This document shows, piece after piece, positions 8,294-16,650 of a DNA stretch of 64,000 bases. Where the stretch lies: the NCBI RefSeq assembly GCF_005954645.2, contig NZ_CP040695.2, positions 4,278,001 to 4,342,000 of the forward strand. Reading direction: 5' to 3'. The stretch is from Nocardioides sp. S-1144 (GTDB lineage Bacteria > Actinomycetota > Actinomycetes > Propionibacteriales > Nocardioidaceae). The position numbers were made by a program, and so were the translations under genes. The notes beneath the pieces are model-generated. The model saw nothing but the letters and a program-made list of their open reading frames with translations, was not told where the DNA came from and did not search any database. The first letter of the stretch is position 1. Every line of letters starts with the position of its first letter.

Positions 8294-10069
8294 TCAGTCG
8301 GACGACTTCTTGTGCCGCGGCTTCTTGTACGACGACGAGGCCTCCGGGCGCTCGGCGTCGTGCGACGACGTGCGCGGGGAGCGGCTCGGGCCGCGGTCCT
8401 CGGTGAGCTCGATCAGCTTGCCGCTGATGCGGGTGCTCTCGAGCTTCTTCCAGGTCTCCGGCGACAGGTCGGCCGGCAGCTCGACGATCGAGAAGTCCGG
8501 CATGATCTTGATGCTGCCGAAGTCACCGCGCGAGAGCCCGCCCTCGTTGGCGATCGCGCCCACGATCTGGCGCGGCTCGACCTTGTGGCGCTTGCCCACC
8601 TGGATCTTGTAGTTCTTCATCGCCTGGCCGGAGCGGCTCGGACGGCCGCCGCGCTCGGGACGGTCGCTCCGCGCGCCGGAGCCGGCCGAGCGCTCGGGAC
8701 GGTCGTCGAAGCGGCGCGCGGGGCGCTCGTCGGCGGGGTCGAGCAGGAGCGGGGTGTCGCCCTGCGCCACCACGGCGAGCGCCGCGGCGACGTCGACCTC
8801 GGGCACGTCGTGGTTGCGGACGTAGTGGGCGATGACGTCGCGGAACTTCTCGACGCGCGCGGTCTGCCCGAGCGCGGCGGTGATGGCGTCGTCGAAGCGG
8901 GCCAGCCGGGTGACGTTGACGTCCTCGACCGAGGGCAGCGTCATCTCGGCGAGCGGCTGGCGGGTCGCCTTCTCGATGTGCTTGAGGAGGTAGCGCTCGC
9001 GCGGGGTGACGAAGGAGATCGCGTCGCCCGAGCGGCCGGCGCGGCCGGTGCGGCCGATCCGGTGCACGTAGGACTCGGTGTCGGTGGGGATGTCGTAGTT
9101 GACGACGTGGCTGATCCGCTCGACGTCGAGGCCGCGGGCGGCGACGTCGGTGGCGACGAGGATGTCGAGCTTGCCCGACTTCAGCTGGTTGACCGTGCGC
9201 TCGCGCTGCACCTGGGCGACGTCGCCGTTGATCGCCATCGCGGAGAACCCGCGGGCCCGCAGCTTCTCGGCGAGCAGCTCGGTCTCGCTCTTGGTGCGGA
9301 CGAAGACGATCATCCCCTCGAAGTTCTCGACCTCGAGGATGCGCGTGAGGGCGTCGACCTTCTGCGGGTAGCTGCAGATCAGGTAGCGCTGGGTGATGTT
9401 GGCGGCGGTGGCCGTCTTGCCCTTGACCGAGATCTCGGTCGGGTTGTTGAGGTACTTCTTCGACAGGCGGCGGATCTGCGCCGGCATGGTGGCGCTGAAC
9501 AGCGCGACCTGCTTGTCGTCGGGGGTGTCGGCGAGGATCGTCTCGACGTCCTCGGCGAACCCCATGTTGAGCATCTCGTCGGCCTCGTCGAGCACGAGGA
9601 ACTTCAGCTCGGAGAGGTCGAGGGTGCCCTTCTCGAGGTGGTCCATGATCCGGCCCGGGGTGCCGACGACGATGTGGACGCCGCGGCGCAGCGCGCTCAG
9701 CTGGATGCCGTAGGCCTGGCCACCGTAGACGGGCAGCACGTGCACGCCCTTGGTGCCGGCGGCGTACTTCTGGAACGCCTCGCACACCTGGAGCGCGAGC
9801 TCGCGGGTGGGCGCCAGGACCAGCGCCTGCGGGCTCTTCTGGCGGATGTCGAGGCGGTCGAGGATCGGCAGCGCGAACGCCGCGGTCTTGCCGGTGCCGG
9901 TCTGCGCGAGGCCGACGAGGTCGCGGCCCTCGAGCAGCGGCGGGATGGTCTGGGCCTGGATCGCCGAGGGGCTCTCGTAGCCGACGGCGGCGATGCTCTT
10001 GAGGACGGCGTCGCCGAGACCGAGGTCGGCGAAGGTGATGGCCGGCTCTGCGGTCTCTTCTGTGCTCAT
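8294..10069 (-). CDS. deaD: DEAD-box ATP-dependent RNA helicase
   Basis: The product has 591 residues and all the helicase landmarks. These are the Q motif (GYESPSAIQAQTIP), Walker A (AQTGTGKT), motif Ia (PTRELALQV), motif II (LDEADEML), motif III (FSATMP) and motif VI (HRIGRTGRAGRSG). The C-terminal region (MKNYKIQVGKRHKVEPRQI, about 485-560) is a DbpA-type RNA-binding domain that targets structured RNA, followed by a basic tail (KKPRHKKSSD). This is the DeaD/CsdA architecture used in ribosome assembly and mRNA turnover, often cold-induced. It reads divergently from the yccF-type gene. Confidence 0.95.
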   Translation of the reverse strand: MSTEETAEPAITFADLGLGDAVLKSIAAVGYESPSAIQAQTIPPLLEGRDLVGLAQTGTGKTAAFALPILDRLDIRQKSPQALVLAPTRELALQVCEAFQKYAAGTKGVHVLPVYGGQAYGIQLSALRRGVHIVVGTPGRIMDHLEKGTLDLSELKFLVLDEADEMLNMGFAEDVETILADTPDDKQVALFSATMPAQIRRLSKKYLNNPTEISVKGKTATAANITQRYLICSYPQKVDALTRILEVENFEGMIVFVRTKSETELLAEKLRARGFSAMAINGDVAQVQRERTVNQLKSGKLDILVATDVAARGLDVERISHVVNYDIPTDTESYVHRIGRTGRAGRSGDAISFVTPRERYLLKHIEKATRQPLAEMTLPSVEDVNVTRLARFDDAITAALGQTARVEKFRDVIAHYVRNHDVPEVDVAAALAVVAQGDTPLLLDPADERPARRFDDRPERSAGSGARSDRPERGGRPSRSGQAMKNYKIQVGKRHKVEPRQIVGAIANEGGLSRGDFGSIKIMPDFSIVELPADLSPETWKKLESTRISGKLIELTEDRGPSRSPRTSSHDAERPEASSSYKKPRHKKSSD

Positions 10070-10173
10070 CCGTCAACGGTAGTGGGTGTGGCTTGTACCA
10101 CCCGATTTCGCGGCGCGGTGGCCTGGGTCACTGGCTGGCTCGCCCCCGACCGCGCGGGTGCCAGACTCGCGGG

Positions 10174-10548
10174 ATGAGCACCGTCCTCAACATCGTCTGG
10201 CTGGTGCTGTGCGGCTTCTGGATGGCGGTCGGGTACGCCGTCGCCGGCGTCGTCTGCTGCCTCCTGGTCGTCACCATCCCCTTCGGGATCGCGTCGTTCC
10301 GGATCGCGGGCTACGCGCTGTGGCCCTTCGGCCGCGACGTCGTGACCCGCTCCGACGCCGGCGCACCGTCGGCCGTCGGGAACGTGGTCTGGCTCGTCGT
10401 CGCCGGCTGGTGGCTGGCCCTGGGTCACGCCTTCTCCGGCATCGCGATGTGCCTGACGATCATCGGGATCCCGCTGGGCATCGCCAGCTTCAAGATGATC
10501 CCCGTCTCGCTGCTGCCGCTGGGCCGGGAGATCGTGCCGGCACGCTGA
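10174..10548 (+). CDS. YccF domain-containing membrane protein
   Basis: The 124-residue protein has two repeated YccF units (residues 1-55 and 68-118). Each ends in a conserved pattern (TIPFGIASFRIAGYALWPFGR and IGIPLGIASFKMIP, then LPLGRE). Hydrophobic stretches predict several membrane segments. The family is widespread in bacteria and has no established function. The ATG at 10174 follows a weak ribosome-binding site (GCGGG). Confidence 0.88.
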   Translation: MSTVLNIVWLVLCGFWMAVGYAVAGVVCCLLVVTIPFGIASFRIAGYALWPFGRDVVTRSDAGAPSAVGNVVWLVVAGWWLALGHAFSGIAMCLTIIGIPLGIASFKMIPVSLLPLGREIVPAR

Positions 10549-10573
10549 GCCAGGCGGGTGCGAGGATCGCGGG

Positions 10574-11338
10574 ATGAACCGCCGCGCCCTCGTCCGTCGT
10601 CCCAGCCCGCGCCTGGCCGAGGGGCTGCTCACCCACCTCGAACGGGTTCCGGTCGACGTGGACCTGGCGCTGCGCCAGTGGGACGGCTACGTCGCCGCGC
10701 TGCAGGCCGAGGGGTGGGAGACCATCGAGGTGCCGCCGGCGCCCGACTGCCCCGACTCGGTCTTCGTCGAGGACACCGTCGTCGTCTACGGCGACCTCGC
10801 GGTGGTCGCGCGGCCGGGCGCCGACGAGCGGAAGCCGGAGACCACCGGGACCGAGGAGACCCTGCGCGGGCTCGGCTACCGGGTCGCGCACATCGAGGCG
10901 CCCGGCACCCTCGACGGCGGCGACGTCCTCAAGCACGACGGGGTCGTGTGGGTCGGGCTGGGCGGGCGCACCGACCGCGCCGGGCTCGACCAGCTGGCCG
11001 CCCACCTGGCACCGCTCGGCGCGCGGGTGGTCGGCGTCCCCCTGACCAAGGTGCTGCACCTGAAGTCCGCCGTCACGGCCCTGCCCGACGGCACCGTCGT
11101 CGGGTTCGAGGAGCTCGTCGACGACCCGACCGTGTGGTCGCCGTTCCTCGCCGTGCCCGAGGAGCCGGGCGCGCACGTCGTCCTGCTCGACGCCGACACC
11201 GTGCTGATGTCGACCAGCGCGCCCGAGACCCGCTCGCTCTACGAGGCACGCGGCCTCCGCGTCGTCGCGGTGGACATGACGGAGTTCGAGAAGCTCGAGG
11301 GGTGCGTGACCTGCCTGTCGGTGCGGTTGCGGGGCTGA
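10574..11338 (+). CDS. ddaH: dimethylarginine dimethylaminohydrolase (DDAH)
   Basis: This 254-residue enzyme belongs to the amidinotransferase/DDAH superfamily. It should hydrolyse N-omega-methylated arginines to citrulline and methylamines, and some relatives act on free arginine. Asp/Glu substrate residues appear in DSVFVEDT and LDGGDVL. The catalytic His162 is in LHLKSAV, and the catalytic Cys is probably Cys247 (CLSVR). The length matches the bacterial enzyme. It is read in the same direction as yccF, with 25 bp between them. Confidence 0.9.
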   Translation: MNRRALVRRPSPRLAEGLLTHLERVPVDVDLALRQWDGYVAALQAEGWETIEVPPAPDCPDSVFVEDTVVVYGDLAVVARPGADERKPETTGTEETLRGLGYRVAHIEAPGTLDGGDVLKHDGVVWVGLGGRTDRAGLDQLAAHLAPLGARVVGVPLTKVLHLKSAVTALPDGTVVGFEELVDDPTVWSPFLAVPEEPGAHVVLLDADTVLMSTSAPETRSLYEARGLRVVAVDMTEFEKLEGCVTCLSVRLRG

Positions 11339-11359
11339 GCGCGGCACTCGCCACCACAG

Positions 11360-11368
11360 TTGTCCACA
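11360..11368 (+). promoter_or_regulatory. DnaA-box-like nonamer beside a degenerate SOS-like box
   Basis: TTGTCCACA matches the actinobacterial DnaA-box consensus exactly. TCGAAC follows at 11374-11379 and has only a partial partner half (TGTCGT, 11384-11389), so the LexA-box reading is weak. Both lie upstream of the DUF222/HNH pseudogene. One box is not an origin. Confidence 0.4.
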
Positions 11369-11418
11369 GGCGTTCGAACACAGTGTCGTTTGTCGGTGGT
11401 GACGCGTAGAATCGGGCC

Positions 11419-12643
11419 ATGAGCAAGCACCCCGGCGACCGCCACGACGGGCACCCCGTCGCCCGGTTCGTCGCGCTGCTCGAGGCCGAGCTCGCGGCCC
11501 TCGTGGAAGCCCCGACCTGGTCGCTCGACGCCGCCGCCACGGCTGACCTGGTGCCGCGGCTGGCCGGGCTGGTCGCCGGGGTCCAGGAGCTCGAGGCCCG
11601 CGTCGTGGGCCACGCCGGGGTTCTCGACCTGCCGGGCTCGATCGGGGCAAGGTCGCTCGCGGTGTGGCTCGCGCGGACCACCCGCGTCACGGGCGCGGAG
11701 GCCGCGCGCAAGGCTCGGCTGGCGGGCGACCTGACCGCCCACGAAACCGCGGGTGGCGATGGCGTCCGGTCGTGTGCACGGCGAGCAGGCCAAGGTCATT
11801 GCCGCTGCGGTCGGGGACCTCGACGGTCAGCACGCTCACCTGAGTTCGAAGGCCGAGGTTCACCTGGTCGGAGAGGCCGGCCACCGCGACGCCCACGACC
11901 TCAAGACCCTGGGCCGGCGAATCCTGGAGACCCTCGACCCCGACAAGGCCGACGAGCACGAGGCCCGACTGCTGGAGGCCGAGGAAGCCCGAGCCCGCAA
12001 GCGCACTGCGTTGACGATGTGGGACGACGGCGAGGAACTCGCCCACGGCCGCTTCACCCTGCCCTCCGCCCAGGCCTCGATGCTGCGCAAAGCACTCACG
12101 GCGATCGTGGCTCCCAAGCACGTGCGTGCCGAGCACGGCGCCGGCTCCTACGACCACGAGCGACCCACGGCCGAGCGCCTCGGGCAGGCGTTCGGCGAGT
12201 ACGTCGAGCGCTACCCCACCGACCAGCTCCCCGCCATGGGCGGGGTCAACGCCACCGTGGTGGTCACGATGACCCTCGAGAGCCTCAACGGAGGACTCGC
12301 AGCCGCCCACCTCGACACCGGTCTCGCGCTCGCACCCGACCAGGCCCGCCGGATGGCCTGCGAAGCCGGGATCATCCCCGCCGTCCTCGACGGCGCCGGC
12401 CACGTCCTCGACCTCGGCCGCAAGCGCCGCTTCCACACCCCCGCGCAGCGCCTCGCCATCACCCTCGAGCAGCAGCACTGCCAGCACCCGACCTGCACCA
12501 CACCCGCCGCCTACTGCCACACCCACCACGGCGTCCCCTGGTCCCAGGGCGGCACCACCGACACCCACGACGCCGTCCTGCTCTGCCCCTTCCACCACCA
12601 CCAGACCCACGCCACCGGAGACACCCACCCGATGCGGACGTAA
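11419..12643 (+). pseudogene. DUF222/HNH endonuclease (13E12 family), frameshifted
   Basis: The reading frame from ATG 11419 carries the start of a DUF222 domain (residues 1-108, ending LAGDLTAHE) and then turns into nonsense. The matching continuation (PRVAMASGRVHGEQAKVIA...) is in the next frame from about 11743. That frame runs through the rest of DUF222 to a C-terminal HNH domain (CQHPTCTTPAAYCHTHH...HHHH). One extra base in GAAACCG near 11741-11747 would explain it. The C-terminus (THATGDTHPMRT) is also shorter than usual after the HNH. The intact family is a multicopy putative nuclease in actinobacteria. A sequencing error is an alternative. Confidence 0.8.
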
Positions 12644-12676
12644 CCGCTCCCAAGGATTGGTCGGTCCGCGCCGGAC

Positions 12677-13261
12677 TCAGACGCGCGGTGGCGTCACGTC
12701 GGCCGGCTCGAGCAGCCCGTGGTCTCCCTCGAGCAGTCGGGTCGCCAGCACGGAGAGGTGCCAGGGCGAGGTGCCCACCACGCCGGAGGCGCGGAGGATG
12801 ATCCCGGTGTCCGGCGTGCGGACGACCTCTCCGCGACTGTCGTCGTGCTCGCCACGGATGTGGATCGTGCCGTCCTCGTCGATCGAGGTGACCTCGTCGG
12901 CGTTCACCGTCTCGACCAGGTCCTCCAGGGAGCGCACGACGAGTGCGTCCATGTAGCGGTTCCCGCGCGGGTAGACCCGGACGGCGCCCTCCTCAACCAC
13001 GATCTCGTCTCCCACGCGGTAGGCCTGACGACGTCCGTCCTGGTACCACCGCAGCTCGCCGGTGGCGAGTCGCACCGTCGCCCGCCGGTCGTCCCAGGCG
13101 ACGAGGAGGGGCTCCTCCGGGAGACCGTGGAACCCGTGGATGACGGCGCGGACGGCGAGGACCGAGCCGGCGGCGACGGGTCGGGGCTCCCAGGCGCTCG
13201 GCGGCAGCGGTGGGTCGTCGCGCTCGAACCCGTCGCCCCACTCCATGGTCCAGGTGCTCAT
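12677..13261 (-). CDS. hypothetical protein
   Basis: I do not recognise this 194-residue protein. It starts MSTWTMEWGDGFERDD, has no signal peptide or membrane segment, and is rich in acidic residues with a predicted beta-strand centre (VLAVRAVIHGF, PLLVAWDDRRATVRL). It ends 33 bp from the DUF222/HNH pseudogene (convergent), and starts 35 bp downstream of glmS on the same strand, so it may be transcribed with glmS. Start ATG 13261 is chosen within a longer open frame that reads into glmS. Confidence 0.7.
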   Translation of the reverse strand: MSTWTMEWGDGFERDDPPLPPSAWEPRPVAAGSVLAVRAVIHGFHGLPEEPLLVAWDDRRATVRLATGELRWYQDGRRQAYRVGDEIVVEEGAVRVYPRGNRYMDALVVRSLEDLVETVNADEVTSIDEDGTIHIRGEHDDSRGEVVRTPDTGIILRASGVVGTSPWHLSVLATRLLEGDHGLLEPADVTPPRV

Positions 13262-13296
13262 GCCCGCATCGTGCCCGACCACGGCGTGGGAGTCCG

Positions 13297-15135
13297 CTAC
13301 TCGACGGTGACCGACTTCGCCAGGTTGCGCGGCTTGTCGACGTCGAGGCCGAGCGTCGTGGCGGCGTGGAAGGCCAGTACCTGCAGCGGGATCGTCATCA
13401 GGATCGGGTCGAGCTCGCGCTCGGACCGGGGGACGTCGATCCGCTCGCACCGCACGTCGCCGAGGTCGACGTCGGGGTGGGTGACCACGACGAGCGGGCC
13501 GCCGCGGGCCGAGATCTCGTGCAGGGCGGCGACGTTGCGGTCGGCGAGCTCGTCGTCCGGGACGATCGCCACGGTCGGGACGACCGGGGAGATGAGCGCG
13601 AGCGGGCCGTGCTTGAGCTCGGAGGTCTGGTAGGCCTCGGCGTGGCGGTAGGTGATCTCCTTGAACTTCTGCGCTCCCTCGCGGGCCACCGGGAACCCGC
13701 GCACCCGCCCGATGAAGAAGAGGGACTCCGCCTCGGCCAGCCGGGCGGCGACGAGCGCCAGCTGGTCCTCGCTCTTCAGCACCTCCTCGATCTGCGCCGG
13801 AAGGGCCTGGAGGCCGGCGATCAGCCGCTTGCCGTCGGCGATCGACAGGTCGCGGGTGCGACCGAGCTGGAGCGCGAGCAGGGAGAAGCCGAGGAACATG
13901 GTGGTCAGTGCCTTGGTCGAGGCGACCGCGACCTCCGGCCCGGCGTGCAGGTAGATGCCGCCGTCGCACGCCCGCGCGATCGCGCTGCCGACGACGTTGA
14001 CCAGGCCGATCACGCGGCCGCCCTTGCGCCGGATCTCCTCGACCGCGAGCAGGGTGTCGATCGTCTCGCCGGACTGGCTGACGGCGACGTAGAGCGTGTC
14101 CGGCTCGATCACCGGGTCGCGGTAGCGGAACTCGCTGGCGGCCTCGGCGTCCGCGGGGATCCGAGCCAGCTCCTCGACCAGCGAGGCGCCCATCTGCCCG
14201 ACGTAGTAGGCCGAGCCGCACCCCAGGATCTTCACGCGGCGGATCGCCCGGGTCTCGCGGGCGTCCATGTTGAGGCCCCCGAGGTGGGCGGTGCCGAACC
14301 GCTCGTCGAGGCGTCCGCGCAGCACCCGCTCCGCCGCGGCCGGCTGGTCGAGCATCTCGCGGTGCATGTGCCCGCCCTCGGCGCCGTCGCCGACCGGGTC
14401 GTAGGCGGTCAGGTCCAGGTCGAGGGTGGTCGCGGGACGCGAGGTGTGGCTCAGGTCGGTTCGGTACGTCGTGAACCCGGTCGCCGTGAGGGTCGCGATC
14501 TCGCCGTCCTCGAGGTGGGCCACGGTGGTGGTGTAGCGGACCAGCGCCGCGAGGTCGGAGGCGACGTGCATCTCCTTCTCGCCGACGCCGATGATCAGCG
14601 GGCTGCCGTTGCGGGCCACCACGATCCGGTCGGGAAAGTCGGCGTGCACGACGGCCAGGCCGTAGGTGCCCTCGACGAGCGCGAGCGCCTCGCTGACCCG
14701 GCGCTCGAGCGTGTCGGCCGTCGACAGGCCCACGAGGTGCGCGAGCACCTCGGTGTCGGTGTCGGAGACCAGCTCGACGCCCTCGTCAGCCAGCCGGTGC
14801 CGCAGCGCGGCGGCGTTGTCGATGATGCCGTTGTGGACCACGGCGACGTCGTGGGTCGCGTTCGTGTGCGGGTGGGCGTTGACGTCGTTCGCGGGCCCGT
14901 GCGTGGCCCACCGGGTGTGGCCGATGCCCACCTTGCCGGTGAACCGCTTCGGGAGGTCGGCCTGCAGGCCGCGGACCCGACCGGCCTTCTTCGCGATCCG
15001 GAGCGCACCGGCGGTGCCGCCGCCGACCACCGCGATCCCCGCGGAGTCGTAGCCGCGGTGCTCGAGACGGGTGAGCCCCTCGAGCAGCAGCGGGGCTGCC
15101 TGCTGGGTGCCGATGTAGCCGACGATGCCGCACAT
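13297..15135 (-). CDS. glmS: glutamine-fructose-6-phosphate aminotransferase
   Basis: The 612-residue enzyme makes glucosamine-6-phosphate from fructose-6-phosphate and glutamine, the first step to UDP-GlcNAc for peptidoglycan and mycothiol. Cys2 of MCGIVGYIG is the amidotransferase nucleophile after Met removal. The glutaminase domain (to about 230) is followed by two SIS isomerase domains (CGSAYYVGQM and the GRVRGFPVA region). The C-terminus DKPRNLAKSVTVE is the family signature that closes the active site. Start ATG 15135 is fixed by the need for N-terminal Cys. I see no ribozyme in the 44-bp leader. Confidence 0.97.
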   Translation of the reverse strand: MCGIVGYIGTQQAAPLLLEGLTRLEHRGYDSAGIAVVGGGTAGALRIAKKAGRVRGLQADLPKRFTGKVGIGHTRWATHGPANDVNAHPHTNATHDVAVVHNGIIDNAAALRHRLADEGVELVSDTDTEVLAHLVGLSTADTLERRVSEALALVEGTYGLAVVHADFPDRIVVARNGSPLIIGVGEKEMHVASDLAALVRYTTTVAHLEDGEIATLTATGFTTYRTDLSHTSRPATTLDLDLTAYDPVGDGAEGGHMHREMLDQPAAAERVLRGRLDERFGTAHLGGLNMDARETRAIRRVKILGCGSAYYVGQMGASLVEELARIPADAEAASEFRYRDPVIEPDTLYVAVSQSGETIDTLLAVEEIRRKGGRVIGLVNVVGSAIARACDGGIYLHAGPEVAVASTKALTTMFLGFSLLALQLGRTRDLSIADGKRLIAGLQALPAQIEEVLKSEDQLALVAARLAEAESLFFIGRVRGFPVAREGAQKFKEITYRHAEAYQTSELKHGPLALISPVVPTVAIVPDDELADRNVAALHEISARGGPLVVVTHPDVDLGDVRCERIDVPRSERELDPILMTIPLQVLAFHAATTLGLDVDKPRNLAKSVTVE

Positions 15136-15179
15136 GGTGGTGCCTTCCTGTTGGGGGGTGGTCGGTGTCCGGGTCCGGC

Positions 15180-15443
15180 TCAGCCGTAGACCAGGCGGCG
15201 CAGCTGCCGCTCGGTCAGCCGGGGCGCCGCGACGACGCGGTCGCCCAGCTCGCCGGCGATGCGGGCGAAGATCTCGGGGTTCCTGGCGCCGAAGGTCTTG
15301 AGCTCGGCGTGCCGGCGCACGACGTAGGCCTCCACCGGTTCGGCGTGGAAGGCCAGGACGTCCTCGATCACCCGCGCTGCCTCGGTCGCACTCAGTCCCG
15401 CGGTCGCCGCGACGTGGGCCACGAGCGTGGGATCGACGGACAC
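15180..15443 (-). CDS. small hypothetical protein, possible helix-turn-helix
   Basis: This 87-residue protein (SVDPTLVAHVAATAGLSATE...) has a helical N-terminal half that could be a helix-turn-helix and a basic C-terminal end (RQLRRLVYG). I do not recognise the family. GTG at 15443 is chosen because the residues before it are low-complexity. It lies 44 bp upstream of glmS on the same strand. A 28-bp perfect palindrome sits 35 bp before its start. Confidence 0.6.
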   Translation of the reverse strand: MSVDPTLVAHVAATAGLSATEAARVIEDVLAFHAEPVEAYVVRRHAELKTFGARNPEIFARIAGELGDRVVAAPRLTERQLRRLVYG

Positions 15444-15478
15444 GGGACGATCGTGCTCCCGCGACGTGCGCTGCCGCA

Positions 15479-15506
15479 ACTTCCTGCCCGATATCGGGCA
15501 GGAAGT
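15479..15506. repeat. 28-bp perfect zero-loop palindrome
   Basis: The arms ACTTCCTGCCCGAT / ATCGGGCAGGAAGT pair fully around GATATC. The sequence resembles the centre of the palindrome at 8203-8236 (ACTTxCCxGCCCGA in each arm). It lies between divergently read genes, so an operator or a dispersed repeat fits better than a terminator. Confidence 0.6.
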
Positions 15507-15661
15507 GCCAAATCCACCCGCCGGACGTCCCACAGCGGCCGGTCCCGCTCCGACGCCAGGCGGCCGGACCGCCGGCCACAGCGGCCGGTGGGGCGCGGAG
15601 CCCGATCTGGGCCGCCGCCGACCCACCCAGGTGGAGGACGACGACCACTCCCAGGGGTGAG

Positions 15662-15690
15662 TTGCCCCCTGGGTGGGGGTCGGGTACCTT
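15662..15690 (+). promoter_or_regulatory. sigma-70-type promoter of the 41-residue protein gene
   Basis: TTGCCC (15662-15667) and TACCTT (15685-15690) are separated by 17 bp, the ideal spacing. The transcript would start about 25 nt upstream of the ATG. Confidence 0.55.
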
Positions 15691-15721
15691 GGGTGAACAG
15701 AAGGTGAACAGGAGGTGTCCC

Positions 15722-15847
15722 ATGAACGACAGCCGACAGTCTCAGCTCGAGATGCGCTGGATCCCGGTGACCGACGAGCGCGGACGCACGCGGATGGAAG
15801 CGGTGTGGATCGACCCGAGCGTTGTCACCGCGGCGCACGCGGCCTGA
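15722..15847 (+). CDS. conserved 41-residue small protein
   Basis: The product starts MNDSRQSQLEMRWIPVTD and continues RGRTRMEAVWIDPS, ending Ala-rich. The Trp-Ile-Pro...Arg-Thr-Arg-Met-Glu-Ala-Val-Trp pattern is familiar from small actinobacterial proteins without known function (from memory, not checked). GGAGGT at 15711-15716 gives a strong ribosome-binding site 5 nt before the ATG. A promoter 31 bp upstream and a strong terminator 26 bp after the stop make it a stand-alone short transcript. Confidence 0.75.
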   Translation: MNDSRQSQLEMRWIPVTDERGRTRMEAVWIDPSVVTAAHAA

Positions 15848-15873
15848 GAGCGTCTCGCACCCACCCACAGCAC

Positions 15874-15922
15874 ACCGGCAGTCGCCGCCCCAGAGGGGCC
15901 GCGACTGCCGGTCGTCATTTTT
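15874..15922 (+). terminator. Rho-independent terminator
   Basis: A 12-bp perfect stem (ACCGGCAGTCGC / GCGACTGCCGGT) encloses a second GCCCC/GGGGC stem. A T5 run (15918-15922) lies 5 nt after it. It ends the small-protein transcript and is the clearest intrinsic terminator in the window. Confidence 0.9.
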
Positions 15923-15943
15923 CCTGGCGATCGGGAACATAAC

Positions 15944-15979
15944 CGGACCACGGTCCGTTACGGATGATTGACTGATCAA
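15944..15979. promoter_or_regulatory. two palindromes upstream of the YceI gene
   Basis: CGGACC-AC-GGTCCG (15944-15957) is flanked by TAAC and TTA, which extend the symmetry. TTGA-N4-TCAA lies at 15968-15979. Both lie within 65 bp of the yceI start and look like repressor sites, but no regulator gene is adjacent. Confidence 0.4.
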
Positions 15980-16005
15980 CCACACCCTTTCAGCAGGAGA
16001 TTCCC

Positions 16006-16572
16006 ATGAGCGAGTTCGACGCCAGCACCACGATCCTCGAGTCGATCACCGGCGACTACGCCATCGACCCCTCCCACTCGCGGCTGGGCTTCGTCGCCCG
16101 CCACGCCATGGTCACCAAGGTCCGCGGCCAGTTCCACGAGTTCAGCGGCACCGCGCACGTCGACGCCGAGAACCCCGCCGCGTCGAAGGTCGACCTCACC
16201 ATCACCGCCGCCAGCGTCTCCACCGGCAGCCCCGACCGCGACGGCCACCTCCAGAGCAACGACTTCTTCGGCGCCGAGGAGAACCCGCAGATCACGTTCT
16301 CCTCCACCGACGTGGCCCGCGACGGCTCCACCTGGGCCATCACCGGCGACCTCACCATCAAGGGCACCACCCACTCGGTCACCATCGACTTCGACGAGGT
16401 CGGCTCCTCGCAGGACCCCTTCGGCAACACCCGCGTGGGCTTCGAGGGCGAGGTCACCGTCAAGCGCAGCGACTGGAACCTCAACTTCAACGCCGCCCTC
16501 GAGACCGGCGGCGTCCTGGTCTCGGAGAAGATCAAGCTCGAGTTCGACATCTCGGCCATCAAGCAGGCCTGA
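16006..16572 (+). CDS. YceI-family lipid-binding protein
   Basis: The 188-residue protein is a complete YceI beta-barrel. The hallmarks are YAIDPSHSRLGFVARH near the start, GTAHVDAENP, a SPDRDGHL...DFF segment, GDLTIKGTTHSVTIDF, and the closing FDISAIKQA. Family members bind polyprenoid or fatty-amide lipids. No signal peptide is present, so this one is probably cytoplasmic. The ATG at 16006 follows AGGAG by 6 nt. Confidence 0.93.
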   Translation: MSEFDASTTILESITGDYAIDPSHSRLGFVARHAMVTKVRGQFHEFSGTAHVDAENPAASKVDLTITAASVSTGSPDRDGHLQSNDFFGAEENPQITFSSTDVARDGSTWAITGDLTIKGTTHSVTIDFDEVGSSQDPFGNTRVGFEGEVTVKRSDWNLNFNAALETGGVLVSEKIKLEFDISAIKQA

Positions 16573-16593
16573 GCCCGCACGCCCACCGGCACC

Positions 16594-16626
16594 GAGGGGC
16601 GCGACCGCAATGCGGTCGCGCCCCTC
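16594..16626. terminator. strong hairpin after the YceI gene
   Basis: Two 16-nt arms (GAGGGGCGCGACCGCA / TGCGGTCGCGCCCCTC) are separated by one A, so the real loop will be 3-5 nt. It begins 21 bp after the yceI stop and ends 24 bp before the next GTG start. There is no T-tract. Confidence 0.75.
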
Positions 16627-16650
16627 GCGCGCACCTGGTCGAATTCAGCG

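Noticed and set aside
11360..11389. Replication origin
   Set aside because: A single DnaA box with no cluster, no AT-rich unwinding region and no dnaA/dnaN nearby.
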